Below are positions 24,001-38,300 of a DNA stretch of 64,000 bases, in pieces. Under the pieces are notes generated by a model, which did no database searches, had not been told where the DNA came from, and saw only the letters and a program-made list of their open reading frames with translations. Made by a program: the position numbers and the translations under genes. Source of the stretch: Liolophura sinensis (taxonomy: Eukaryota; Mollusca; Polyplacophora; Chitonida; Chitonidae); contig NC_088295.1 of NCBI RefSeq assembly GCF_032854445.1, positions 4,776,501 to 4,840,500 of the forward strand, read 5' to 3'. Positions within the stretch are counted from its first letter, which is position 1. Each line of letters starts with the position of its first letter.

Positions 24001-27000
24001 CATGTAAACATGTGGGCTCATTTTCATGAAACAGTGTATGCAAGTGTTTCATCCTAAATATAAGCCGTCCGTGGGGTGTCATACTCGGAGCAAAATCTCC
24101 GCACACAAAATTGACCCTGGGTTATTTAGGGCGTGGAACAAGTTTAATTGTGGAAGCCTTGGTACTTATGTAACTGTGCTGTGAAATCTTGGGCTGCAAA
24201 GCTATAAACTAAGCTGGCCACCCATATGGAAAAGCTATGACGTTGAATATTTTTTGCCTAGCTTGTCACTATAACCTCTAGGCACGTTCGAGCCATTTTC
24301 ACCTTTTCTGTACCAGTAGGTGACACCTCCCCTCCCCTCCCCTCCGCTCTACTCCTCGCTCTCCTTTGCTACACCAAGACGGTTATCAGGACGTACGCAG
24401 GCCTACCAGTACTACGCCCGCGGGGTGACACACCGCCTTCCACACCTCTACACAGTTATGCCTCATAGCTACAGTTAACCTAAGATCACGTCAAGGAGCA
24501 ATAAAGCGGACAGATTCTCCAGGATGTTAACCTCTGGCATCGAGCGCGAGAGAACAATTTATCTCCGCTGGTTTTACACAACTTGAGTTTTGACTTTTTT
24601 AAAATGTAAAAATGAATACAGGGGCCAGTAGCCTGAATAAGAACAAGCGGCTATTCCGTCATAAAATTATTGGAGCACATGATCCCTGTGTGTTACATGT
24701 GGCGACAGCACCATCCCGGGCTGACGACGACCGTCTTGTATGGAACCGTGTCAGGAACGTGGTCATTTGTGGACATTATCCCGCTCCGATCGACAGTACA
24801 TAGTCATCATCCTGGCACTAACGCTATAAATATGCCCTACGTTACAACAGCTGATAATTACAAGCCTTAGTCACTAGGCAGGTTTCAGTACGTACTGCTG
24901 ATAACAGTCAGCCGATCGAGTAGCCATTTTCCTCTGACCACCATCAGTCTTCAGTTCGTATGGCCAGCATTAAACTGAGCTCTGTCTAAAATAACCTTCA
25001 CGCGCCTTTCACGCAGCCGACATATTCCGTGAAACGTCGCCTGAAGAGAGAAGGTGTAGCTGGACCCGTCAGGTATGTCGTTAGATGAGCTTATAATCGG
25101 CAATAAATCAGAGTCAGGAGACGGAGAGTCTGGGGGCGATTGCCACGCCTGACAAACAGACTACTCCTGAAAAACAGTCATACCACTCCTGACAAGCAGT
25201 CATACCCCTCCTGACAAGCAGTCATACCTCTCGTGACAAGCAGTCATACCTCTCCTGAGCGAGCGGTCATGCCACTCCTAAAGTTATGTCTACAGATGGT
25301 CTACAGAAAAGTCACATCCAAATCTATTGTTCAACAAATACGCAGATGTTACGCAACGGTAAGAAGTGCAGCTTTACATAATGGACCTGTATTCCTTATA
25401 AACATTTCATATCATGTTAGCTTAAACTTCAAGTTCAGATAGGCCTGCCAGCAGCCTGTGGATGGTTGTCGGTTTCCCCAAGGGTCTGTCCGGTTTCCTC
25501 CCACCTGGCCGCCTTCGTAAAAGTGAGATATTATAGTACGGCATTAAACACCAATTAACTAAATAAATAAATAAATGAAATATGATTTCAAATATTGTCC
25601 ATAAATGGTAAATGTTATTTTTTTGGACATAATGTGACGTTTTTTTCATGAGAAATGGGTAAAAGAACAGGTATTTTTAAGAATAGCTCATTCCTTTTGC
25701 TGATGTGAAGCCGAAGCTTGAATGTACGAACCCTGTTACGCAGCCTAATACAGGATTGATTGTACTTGTATATAGTTTCTCACAGATCTACTTAACGCAT
25801 CTTCCATTTACCTGCACAAAAACTTATTCAAAAGCATTTTGGTCTCAAAACCCATTGCGCACTGTGCTTAAATGCCGGGTCAGTCTATTCATTCTTGAGA
25901 CAAATTCTGTGCAAACGAGAAGTTAACGGCTACCTGGCAGAATGCTTAAGTACATAATTGCACGTGGCTGGCCGCATGTAGCCCCATTCGTTGTAGAGAC
26001 CACTTCTTGCACCACTCCAATTTGCCGCTAACTCAGAATGGCGACATCGATTTATTACGTGCCGTAGTTGACTGAACAATCCTGTTATATAGTCATGTCC
26101 ATTTGAAATGGCGCTTGACATGTTCCTTTGTTCCAAACTGCATGCTGGCTAGATAGAGAGTATACTCAGCTGGGGACGTAGACTGACCGACATGTGTCAG
26201 GTTGGGGAGATCTCCTGGTTTGATCCCTTATAGTTTCTAACATTGGCTATGAATGTGTTCATTATGTTAAGGTGGTATATTTGATAGGGTTGTGTATACG
26301 TACTAATGGGATTGGCGAGCGTCCTTCGAACGGCGGCTGTCTTGATAAAACCAGTACATCATAACCCTATATATCATTTTCGCTTTCCGAATACACATTG
26401 GCTCTTTGTGTGCGGTCGTTAATGGTCAGTCTGTCGCAGACATCATTTACGTATATGCATAACAGATATACGCCCGTATCTGACGCTTTTCCTTTATTCT
26501 TGGATCCAAGGAGGCCCCTGTTCATCAGGACTGTCAGAATAATCCCACGCCACTTCACAAGTACCAATGTCCATTTCTCCACAGGTCTTACCCTCTGCTC
26601 TAGAATTGTTACTCAAAACCCCCTCATAACAGAACACACACAGTGGCGCTAGTGTACATCTTTACCCTGGCTATTACCGTCGGCTCTGCTGGCCTTATCC
26701 ATCGGAAACTTCTTCTATAATATATACCATCCTATTCTCCTGCGTTATATAGTTTAACATAATTGTTGAATTTTCCATGATTTATGGAACGTGGTTTTTC
26801 AGAACCTGTCGCGGTCATTTAACTTGAGATCTAGGCGTCGAAAAAGACAAGTGTATAACGGGCGTCAACCACAGGTTGAAAGTGCCTATTTTGACATGTT
26901 AAACAAACGCCAGATATGAATGAGCGAACAAGTCGCGCGCACAAGGCCACAAAATCCACCTGATAAACAACCTCATTCCAGTTGGCGTTTAATCAATTCT

Positions 27001-29277
27001 ATGCAAACGTCATTCTCGTCATCTTGATAGATAAAAAACGACTCCATTCAACTTGACTTTAATCTGTCCTGTCGGAATGTTGCGCTTATGGTCATAATTG
27101 GTGGGAACCATTGCATTCAAACTGGCTTTACTCAGTTAGATCATGACCGGTATAAACTGTATGTAAGTGCCATGTCCACGATCATGACCGGTATAAAGCC
27201 TGTGTGAGTGCCATGTACGCGATCATGACCGGTATCAAGCCTGTGTGAATGCCATGTCCACGATCATGACCGGTATAAAGCCTGTGTGAGTGCCATGTCC
27301 ACGATCATGACCGGTATAAAGCCTGTGTGAGTGCCATGTCCACGATCATGACCGGTATAAAGCCTGTGTGAGTGCCATGTCCACGATCATGACCGATATA
27401 AAGCCTGTGTGAGTGCCATGTCCACGATCATGACCGATATAAAGCCTGTGTGAGTACCATGTCCACGATCGTGACCGGTATAAAAGCCTGTGTGAGTGCC
27501 ATGTCCACGATCATGACCGGTATAAAGCCTGTGTGAGTGCCATGTCCACCATCATGACCGGTATAAAGCCTGTGTGAGTGCCATGTCCACGATCATGACC
27601 GGTATAAAGCCTGTGTGAGTGCCATGTCCACGATCATGACCGGTATAAAGCCTGTGTAAGTGCCATGTCCACGATCATGACCGGTATAAAGCCTGTGTGA
27701 ATGCCATGTCCACGATCATGACCGGTATAAAGCCTGTGTGAGTGCCATGTCCACGATCATGACCGGTATAAAGCCTGTGTGAGTGCCATGTCCACGATCA
27801 TGACTGGTATAAAGCCTGTGTAAGTGCCATGTCCACGATCATGACCGGTATAAAGCCTGTGTGAGTGCCATGTCCACGATCATGACTGGTATAAAGCCTG
27901 TGTGAGTGCCATGTCCTCTTCTCAGTACTCCCTTCGTACTGCCGGGCTGCCGCTTCGTTTCACCCTTTGGTAATACCATGGCAAGATTGTGGAATTAACC
28001 GGCATCCATACCGGCACTTAGGCCTACTTTGTGCAGAGCAGACAGTTCATGAATAAGGACAACACTCTTGTGATTTTACGAACAACAGCTAATTCCGTGA
28101 ATTACAGAACTTCAGCATGACACTCGTCCTCTGTGTTGTCAGCTCGAGAGAAGAGCGCTGAAAATTCTTCACATCCCATCCCACAGCATGCAACGTATGT
28201 TTATTATACCGAAAAAACAATGCACCTAATCGGGATGTGTTCAAATCGCCGAATTGTACGTCGATTCTGTAAGACGGGTCGGAGTTGTGGGGCCACGTGG
28301 CCACCCACATTTAAAACAAAATGGCCGCCAGGTGTTAAAGCACTGGGGAAAAGGTGACTGACCCGTAAGGCCTAGGTGTACAAAATAACGTCACGAAAGC
28401 TATGCAGACATACCCAGACTGTCTGAAAACCTGAAAATTATACAAATCCAACGGATACAAGATCACAGACAGCGATTCAAGAATACGCATTATATTTATA
28501 CAATAACGTTGGGAAGACCGTTTTCTTCACCTACGCAGTTTGTTACTAAGGAGATCACGTGGTCTCTAGCTATTACTATTTACAGAATAACGGAGCTATA
28601 ACGCTAAACCTTTTGTTTACTTTACGAACATGCAGATGTCGGAGAGCCCACTAAGGGAGATAACTGCAGTGGCAGAAACTCACGTGACCGTTGAATATTA
28701 GCACGTGGTCATTGGATATTGCCTTGTGAACGTTAGATATTGCTTTTTGAGCGTAACGATGCATTTCTTGGGCGTGTAATTGCTGCACATCATGTTTTGC
28801 AGAATATCATGTGACCGTCTCTCGACGAATGAAAATGGAGAATAATCGTATGTGGTCTAATAATATCACATACCACATGGCCGGGGTGTTGTACATTACC
28901 ATATGCTAAATGTCCTCTGGTTGTACATTATCACATGCCAAATGTCCTCTGGTTGTACGTCACACGCACCAAACCCCATATATGTTACAAACGCCAATGT
29001 CTTCACACCATAATCTGTGTCATAAATCATACATTTATGACAGACCTCCAATTCCACATAATATCCTGTTCCTTTGAACCACTTCAATATTGAAGTCATT
29101 GATTTAAAACATATTTCTGACAGAGTTCAGTGAAATGTAACATCTATGACAGCAGAGATAAAAACATTTGTCTTATTCATCGATTTTTCCGCTGAGCAAA
29201 CCTGAAGCTGCACCATAGTTTGAACGTTAGTCTTTAGTGGTAAGGGTCACACAACACCATCTGACTGACTGACTGAC

Positions 29278-29372
<95 letters not shown>

Positions 29373-32300
29373 CTGGCTGGGGTATAACTGCGGTCTCAAC
29401 AAGAATAATTCACGTATGCTCGGACAGGGTTAGTCTTAATTTAGGGGTTCTGAGTGCCCGAAGTAAGTGAACAGCGCGATGTCAGAGTCATCTACCTCAT
29501 TAGAAACGGATAGACTACGTGGTAAGTTATGTACCCCATCAGAAGCGTCCGCAGATAGACCACGTGGTCAGAGATATGTACCCCATTAGCAGCGTCCGCA
29601 GATAGACCACGTGGTCAGAGCTGCATACCCCATTAAAAGCGTCCTCGAATAGACCATGTGGTCAGAGTTAAATACCGCTTTAGAAGCGTCCGCAGATAGA
29701 CCATGTGGTCAGAGTCATATACCTCGTTAGAAACGCTCCGCGGATAGACCACGTGGTCAGAGTTATATACCTCATTAAAAGCGTCCGCAGATAGACCACG
29801 CGGCCAGAGTGTCTACCTGATTGGAGGCAGCAGTCGACGGTAGGCGTCGAGCATTTCAGAATCTAAGAGAGTTTTAGAGTCATATGATACCCCCAATCTC
29901 CAGCGGAACAAACGTGACTCTTGGCAATAAAGATTCATTATTTATAAGAAAGGAGAAAGTTAAGTGATAAACCTGGCGGAATGTTGTGTTTAGAGGAATC
30001 AATACCCTATCTTGGTGGGTCCGACGTTTAGGGATGGATGAGGAGTGAAGGGATGGTAGTGGTCGTCTTGAGCACGACAAAACAGCTATAATGGCACGAC
30101 CGCCTCTTTCTCGCGTGATTGAAGAGAAAATGATGACAAAGACAGAAAGCTAACAAACATTTCACTTTCTGATAAAAACATGAGTTCACAAGAGAATTGC
30201 AAACCGGTCACAACGTGCGGAATGTATAGGTCTTATTTTAATCGGTGCGTGTTTTCCCGACGGGTTCAAAGAAAAAAGATGGTTTTTTATCGCACACATA
30301 GGGCTTATGGAATTGTTGCGAAATGATGACGTTTAATATGCCGAATTTTGACATATGATTTCTTAAACATTTCTCATTGGTTCGTGGAAGCCTTACATGC
30401 AAGATGCAGTGAAGTCGGGATAGTAATTATAAAAGCCACATTTACCCTTCATCTGTGTCAATCACGTCTATCTCAGGGAGGACGCTACCCTTCATCTGTG
30501 TCAATCATGTCTGTCTCAGGGAAGACGCTACACTTCATCTGTGTAAATCACGTCTATCTCAGGGAGGACGCTACCCTTCATCTGTGTAAATCACGTCTAT
30601 CTCACGGAGGACGCTACCCTTCATCTGTGTCAAACACGTCTATCTCAGGGAGGACGCTACCCTTCATCTGTGTAAATCAAGTCTATCTCATGGAGGACGC
30701 TACCCTTCGTCTGTGTCAATCACGTCTATCTCAGGGAGGACGCTACCCTTCATCTGTGTCAATCACGTTTATCTCAGGGAGGACGCTCCCCTTCGTCTCT
30801 GTAAATCACGTCTATCTCACGGAGGACGCTACCCTTCATCTGTGTCAAACACGTCTATCTCAGGGAGGACGCTACCCTTCATCTGTGTAAATCAAGTCTA
30901 TCTCACGGAGGACGCTACCCTTCATCTGTGTCAATCACGTCTATCTCAGGGAGGACGCTACCCTTCATCTGTGTCAATCACGTTTATCTCAGGGAGGACG
31001 CTACCCTTCGTCTCTGTAAATCACGTCTATTTCGCTACCTGAGAATCAGAATTTCCTCATCATTCAGTGTAAGTGCCGTATGCATTTGATATCATCTTGA
31101 TTATCATTCTCTCGTGTCCCAGCATTTGGGATTATTTATTCTTGAATTCAACCGCTGAATTATGATTCCAGAATAGGAAAACAGGAAACATTTCAAATAC
31201 TAGCTACATAGAAGTCCCAACAAAGACATGTACAAATCCTAACAAAACGACATAATTATCCCAACAAAGCCATATGGTCTTCCCAACTAAGTGGCATGCT
31301 CTTTCCAATAAATTTACATGGCAATATAGTCAAAGCGAGATGGTCTCGCCAGCAAAGCGACATCGTCAGTTCAACAAAGCAATAATGGTCTCCCCAAGAA
31401 AACGATATATTCTTTCCAACAAAGCGATAATGATCTTCCCAAACAAAGTGATGTAGTGTTCCCAACAAAACGATATTGTCTTCCCAAAGAAAGTGATATT
31501 GTCTTCCCAAAGAAAGTGATATAAACTTCCCAAAGAAAGTGATATAGTCTTCCCAACAAAGCGATATGGCCTTCCCAAGAGGGCTGATCTTCCCACGAAA
31601 GTGATATGGTCTTCCCAAACAAGGGATATAGTCTTCCCTACAAAACGATATAGTCTTCCCAAACAAAGTGATATAGACTTCCCAAGGAAAGTGATATAGA
31701 CTTCCCAAAGAAAGTGATATAGTCTCCCCAACAAAACGATTTCGTCTTCCCAAGAAGGCGATATCGTCTGCCCAAGAAAGCAATTTGGCCTTGCCAAGAA
31801 AGCGATATGGCCTTCCCAAGAGGGCGGTGTGGTTTTCCCAAGAAAGCGATATGGTCTTCCCAAGAAAGCGATATGGTCTTCCCAAGAAAGCGAAATTGTC
31901 TTCCCAACAAAGCTATGTGGTCTTGTCAAGAAAGCTACATATTCTTGCCAAGAAAGCAGTATGGTCTTCCCAAAAAAGCGATATTGTCATCCCAACAAAG
32001 TCAGTTTGGTCAAGCTGATATGTATTTATTTATTTATTTATTTGATTGGTGTTTTACGCCGTACTCAAGAATATTTTAGGTCAAGCTGATGAAGTGATAT
32101 GGTTATCCAATCAGAAGTCTGTAATACCGCTGACTTTTTCCACTGGCTCTCCCACGAAATTTTAGCCTTAAATTCTTTGTACCCAGGAGACAAACTGATT
32201 GATTGTTTTTGTTTTTGACTCTGGCAATCGGGATTAAACCCTTTTACCGCCTGGAATCATCGTGATTTTCCTGCGTGCAGATGGTGCATTGTGCAAAGTG

Positions 32301-35300
32301 ATGAGGAAATAATTGTATTCTTAACGCACCTGTCCCTTGTGAGCCCCCCTCGGTGGAGCGGCAGACACCACACTCATGTATACCCTTCCACAATTCTTGG
32401 CTGACATGTTTGAGGATTGTATGCCCCGGAACCCACGGCCGGCTTGAAGATCCCTGCTTAGGGCTACAACTCCCACAACGTTTATTCTGACGTCTTTACA
32501 TGTTAAATGTGCATCTGTGTTGGCGTGGTCATTTATGTGGGCACAATGATAACCCGAGAGTAGGCACTGATTCTGGTAGTAGAGAGCAGACACTTATTCT
32601 GGTAGCAGAGAGCAGGCACTATTTCTGGTAGCAGAGAGCAGGCACTGATTCTGGTAGCAGAGAGCAGGCACTAATTCTGGTAGCAGAGAGCAGGCACTAT
32701 TTCTGGTAGCAGAGAGCAGGCACTGATTCTGGTAGCAGCGAGTAGGCACTGATTCTGCTAGAAGAGAGTAGGCACTGATTCTGGTAGCAGAGAGCAGACA
32801 CTTATTCTGGTAGCAGAGAGCAGGCACTGGTTCTGGTAGCAGAGAGCAGGCACTTATTCTGGTAGCAGAGAGCAGGCACTGATTCTGGTAGCAGAGAGCA
32901 GACACTAATTCTGGTAGCAGAGAGCAGGCACTATTTCTGGTAGCAGAGAGCAGGCACTGATTCTGCTAGAAGAGAGTAGACACTTATTCTGGTAGCAGAG
33001 AGTAGGCACTGATTCTGATAGCAGAGAGTAAGCACTAATTCTGGTAGCAGAGAGTAGGCACTGATTCTGGTATTGATAATTGAACCAATATTGAATCACT
33101 GTATTGATAAATGAATCAAAGAATTGATGTGGTAGTTCGTCGGCAGCTGTTTCTGTTACGAGGCAAATGATATCGCTGTACTTCAATGAACTGCAAAAAG
33201 ATGATTTAATTTAAAATCGAAAACGCGATACACGTGTAAAGTACAAGGAGTGTTAGACTGGTAATTTATGGATTGCCTTGGCATTGGCACAATACTAGTT
33301 GGGTTTCTTGATTCAGAATGGTAGGCGACAGCTATCTTAATTTCTGTTCAACCTAGTATGACTTATCTATGCTGAGTACATGATATCTTGAAAGGTAATA
33401 AAAACTGGGACAGAGTCTTGCCTATCACTGATGCCATGATGGATTGGTATAGAATGAACTCAATGGTCAAGAATGGCTTCCATCCGAATGCATGTTTAGC
33501 TCCAGGCTTCAAACATGTCCCTCGGCGTCAGACCTGATGGCTACTCTTCTTTGAAAATTTAAAGTTTTGAAACCCTTATATTACCTTAAAACATGGAAAA
33601 AGTAGCGACAGAAACTGTTTTCAAGTCTCTTAGGTCTCTGACTCTTTACCTGTGTCCAAAGAATCCCAAGTGCTGTCTAGTACTGTGTCCATTAGAACAC
33701 ACGACCACATGGGAGTACGGGTAATTTCAACCACTCAGCATGGAAAGCCGGCTTAAAATATGTTTGATGTCTGTCTGTAAACTATCTAAAGATAGGCTGT
33801 AAATTCATGCGTGTGAGGATAGGGCCTACTGGGTAAACCGATTTCATATTAGCCACTCCGGAAGTGCTTTAGGTTTGTCACGTACACACGTAAATCGCAA
33901 GAATTTCGGCGCATGGGGACAAGTTTATGAGGAAAGTTGCATTTAAATACAAAACGTATTTCGTAAATATCAGATTGAAATTAAGGCGTTCGATTCGGCA
34001 TAAATGGTTGCGGTTGTGGTATAAGCGAAAGGGCGAAGTACTCTAAAAGCGACAGGATGGTCCACAGGTGTATGTCAATGTACCAATGAAATGTCGGCTC
34101 GTGTGAACGTTCACGGTACAAAACAAATATCGATATTTTTATAACAGTCTTTTGGTTACATATCAAAGATTACAGGAATACGAGGTTGGCATTAACGGTG
34201 CGCTGATTGTTACCACCCTGTAATACTAAATAAAGACAGCGCTAAAATAGGAGCTCGGGGTAAGCTGACAGATCAGTCTAAACATTTTATTGAAATATCG
34301 ATAAACAAAAAACAGCCTATTACCGGCGCATACAAAAACATTACACCAATGCATATAGCAATAAAACAATACTTTAGTTACAAATATATTTACGTAAATG
34401 TATATATATATATACCATCATACCACGTCACTTTGCCTACACACCCTATAGTCTGACCTAGATATACACAACTAGAATATATCATCTAATTCTACTGGCA
34501 CAACAAAACAGATTTGCCTGGAGCTGAAGCTGGAAAATTGAAAACTGGAAATTTCAGTCTCACTCCCATTTGATTCATCATTTCTTCTAATGAAACTTAC
34601 AAAGTTCACCTAGACCTTATAGACATACTTCAAGCATATTCTCAAAAGACAAAGACCTATGTAAAGGAACTGAATGAAAAAATGACGGACCGCTGTCATA
34701 TAAATGAAATATTCTTGAGTACGGGGTAAAACACCATTCAGATAAATAAATCAAACAAAAGATGACCGACGAACACAGTCCACAAATTTGTGTCGTAAAT
34801 ATATAACGTAACACTGTATATATCAGTATTTCCTGATGCAGATGCATGCAGTTCTCCCACGAAAAAACTTCAGTTTACAGCACTGTACTGACGGATTGTC
34901 ACTCCGTGCCTTCAAATACTATACAAGACCGAAATGTCTGGAAATTGGCACACTCATGAAGTCTTGAATTTTCTGTTAATTGGTTTAAGCCTAATGTTGG
35001 CACAGTGGCAAACATCAAAAAACTGTGTCATAACTATATGGAACATTCACTGTTTTGACTGGCAGGACAGTTGGCTAGACCACCTTTCGTTACAATTTCA
35101 GTAAACATTACCTTAAAAATGGACTGAAATTTACAAGGATATGAAATAAATCTACAGATACATGAACATTTATACTTTGTTTTAAAAACATGCAAGAAAC
35201 AGTTTCACCTGATATACATCACTGGTTAGGAGTTAGGTGTCAGGAGGGGCTGATGATTTGGGAGAACTAGGGCATTTATCAGGTGCCCTCACAAAATTAT

Positions 35301-38300
35301 TCACCATGTTACAGTGAAAAAAATGCCAGATTTTGTTTGGGAATATTAAAATCATACAGAGCGACAGATCATTTTTTTTTATTCATCATATGATGTGCAG
35401 CTTGCTAATTTAATGGTATTTTTCACCCATTTATAAATATGCATATTTACTGTGCTCAAGTTTGTGGTTACATTGTGTACTAAATACAACTTTGTGGTTA
35501 CATTGTGTACTAAATACAACCTTACATGCTAAATCTGAGATGATCTGGTAAGTGTCGTTTTATACAGTTAAATCTTAATTTATATCGCCAAATCTGGATT
35601 TAAATTCTAAATCGGAAAATGTACCTTGTAAGGTAACAAGATTAGTGCGCACGTTTTGATGGCGTAGGAAGCGAGATTCTAATGTTGGTATATTGTGAAC
35701 AACGGTTATGATGAGGAAGCAAATAAGTATATAGTTTTTCCCCGACGTACTTTATCAACAGCTGTTACGATTGTGATTAAATCTTCATCGAGCTCCTACA
35801 TTTCTGACCATTGTCCAGCTATGCACACTCTCACTGAAATCGATCTGCCTACTTCGGCCCCTCCGCCTAAGCCACAAAGCGGTTGCAATTGTTCATCATC
35901 AGACACGATAAGATATGATGTCCAGGGATAGTGTGGATTCCTCCACCTCTGCGCATTCAAAATTAATCCTTGGATCCTGGTAATTCACATGCAATTTTTG
36001 ATAGATGAATGACTATTTTACTTAGCCTATACTTAACGAAAGATGTGAAGAGAACCATCAAAAGTCTACTTTTTTCGATCTACTTTTTGTTTATTTGAAC
36101 AAATTTCGCTGTCATAGAATGATGTACAAAAAAGGTTCAGTTTCACTTGGTTTTTAAATAAACACCAAGGAAATAAACTGGATACACACTGATTCCTTTT
36201 ACGAATGTTGACGTTACGCTGAATAATGATGCCATTTAGGTCAAAATTTCGGTTTACCTCGGGTATAATCTCTGAAGTGTCATTATCAAGACATGACACA
36301 ACTAAAGTGGCATCATTACTGGAGCTACCACATTTTTCTCCATAAAACTCCCTCATGACTCCTGTAGATTTTGACAAATGTTATTTTTAAATACACGATT
36401 TTCACTTCGAGACTTTATCAAAGCTAGTTTCGTGTAGGCCCTATGTGTTGATGCAATATCGCACCCTATTACAGCATCCATTAAATAAAGTGTGTGTGTA
36501 TTGCCGTGTGTTACCCCAACACTGTCTTTGTGTGAAAAGAGGAGAAAGAAAAAGAAATTATGTCTAAGTACTCTTTTCCCAATACATGCGTTAGGTATTG
36601 ATCTTGGACCGCCGATCTACCAATGTTTTGTCCGTATTGATGTTGTCATCATAAGTGATGATAGCTTCGTTTATTCCGTCCAGAAGTAGTTCAGGCGGCA
36701 TTTCTGGCTGGCCGTGATGACTACCGGTGATTCCAAAGCGCCTTTCATCAACTAAACTCAAGCTTCAATTCCACCATTCATAGGCCTTGTATGGAGTTCG
36801 TTGTAAAAAGAAACAGGCCGGTTTTCTCCCAATGACACTGCGAAAACAAATAGGCCGGTTCTCTGCCATTGACAAACTGTGAAAACAAATGGGACGGTTT
36901 TCTGCCAGTGACAAACTGTGAAAACAAAAAATCCGGTTCTCTGCCAGTGACACACTGTGAAAACAAATAGGCTGGTTTTCTGCCAGTGACAAACTGTGAA
37001 AATGAATAGGCCGGTTTTCTGCCAGTGACAAACTGTGAAAATGAATATGCCGATTGTCTGCCAGTGACAATCTGTGGAAACAAAGAGGCCGGTTTTCTGC
37101 CAGTGACAAACTGTGAAAACAAAAAATCTTTTCACCAATTATTCCACTGGTGGAACACAACATTTACAGACCTATAAAGAACAGTGAGGGATAAACGAAT
37201 ATCAACAATTCAAAACATCTGAAGCATCTCTGCAATTAAGGGAACGGATGGAAAGTCATCCATGAACGAAACTAACATGCACATTTAAATTTAATGAGCG
37301 AAGAACAAAAGCCTATGTATTGACAACAGAAAAATCTTCCATACGAACCAAGACTGAAAAATGCTACGTACTGAACACAAGCCGAGTAAAGAATCTGTGT
37401 GGGCCTCAAGCTGCATGAAGAGTGTTTTGGTGACACAGTGTGTATGGAGAGCCATTTTGGGACACAAGCTGCATGAAGAGTGTTTTGGTGACACAGTGTG
37501 TATGGAGAGTCATTTTGGGACACAAGCTGCATGAAGAGTGTTTTTGTGACACAGTGTGTATGGAGAGTCATTTTGGGACACAAGCTGCATGAAGAGTGTT
37601 TTTGTGACACAGTGTGTATGAAGAGTCATTTTGGGACACAAGCTGCATGAAGAGTGTTTTGGTGACACAGTGTGTATGAAGAGTCATTTTGGGACACAAG
37701 CTGCGTGAAGAGTGTTTTGGTGACACAGTGTGTATGGAGAGTCATTTTGGGACACAAGCTGCATGAAGAGTGTTTTGGTGACACAGTGTGTATGGAGAGT
37801 CATTTTGGGACACAAGCTGCATGAAGAGTGTTTTGGTGACACAGTGTGTATGGAGAGTCATTTTGGGACACAAGCTGCATGAAGAGTGTTTTTGTGACAC
37901 AGTGTGTATGGAGAGTCATTTTGGGACACAAGCTGCATGAAGAGTGTTTTTGTGACACAGTGTGTATGGAGAGTCATTTTGGGACACAAGCTGCATGAAG
38001 AGTGTTTTGGTGACACAGTGTGTATGGAGAGTCATTTTAGGACACAAGCTGCATGAAGAGTGTTTTGGTGACACAGTGTGTATGGAGAGTCATTTTGGGA
38101 CACAAGCTGCATGAAGAGTGTTTTGGTGACACAGTGTGTATGGAGAGTCATTTTGGGACACAAGCTGCATGAAGAGTGTTTTGGTGACACAGTGTGTATG
38201 GAGAGTCATTTTGGGACACAAGCTGCATGAAGAGTGTTTTGGTGATACAGTGTGTATGACGAGCCATTTTGGGACACAAGCTGCATGAAGAGTGTTTTTG

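Larger units (their letters stand above)
34281..36380 (-). other. Possible minus-strand 3' UTR-like region, unproven
   Basis: On the minus strand an AATAAA (tttatt on the + strand at about 34285) heads an AT-rich stretch whose style resembles a long 3' UTR. A minus-strand open frame at 36066-36377 and a + strand one at 35695-35931 are not array translations, but neither shows a known domain. This may be nothing more than unique intron sequence. Confidence 0.2.

Noticed and set aside
30348-31042. Frames of 180 and 109 codons in the 43-bp array
   Set aside because: Repeat translations; the 43-bp unit cycles through all three phases, so any open frame is accidental.
31256-32089. Overlapping frames of up to 209 codons on both strands
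   Set aside because: Translations of the 22-bp array with a 22-residue (66-bp) cycle.
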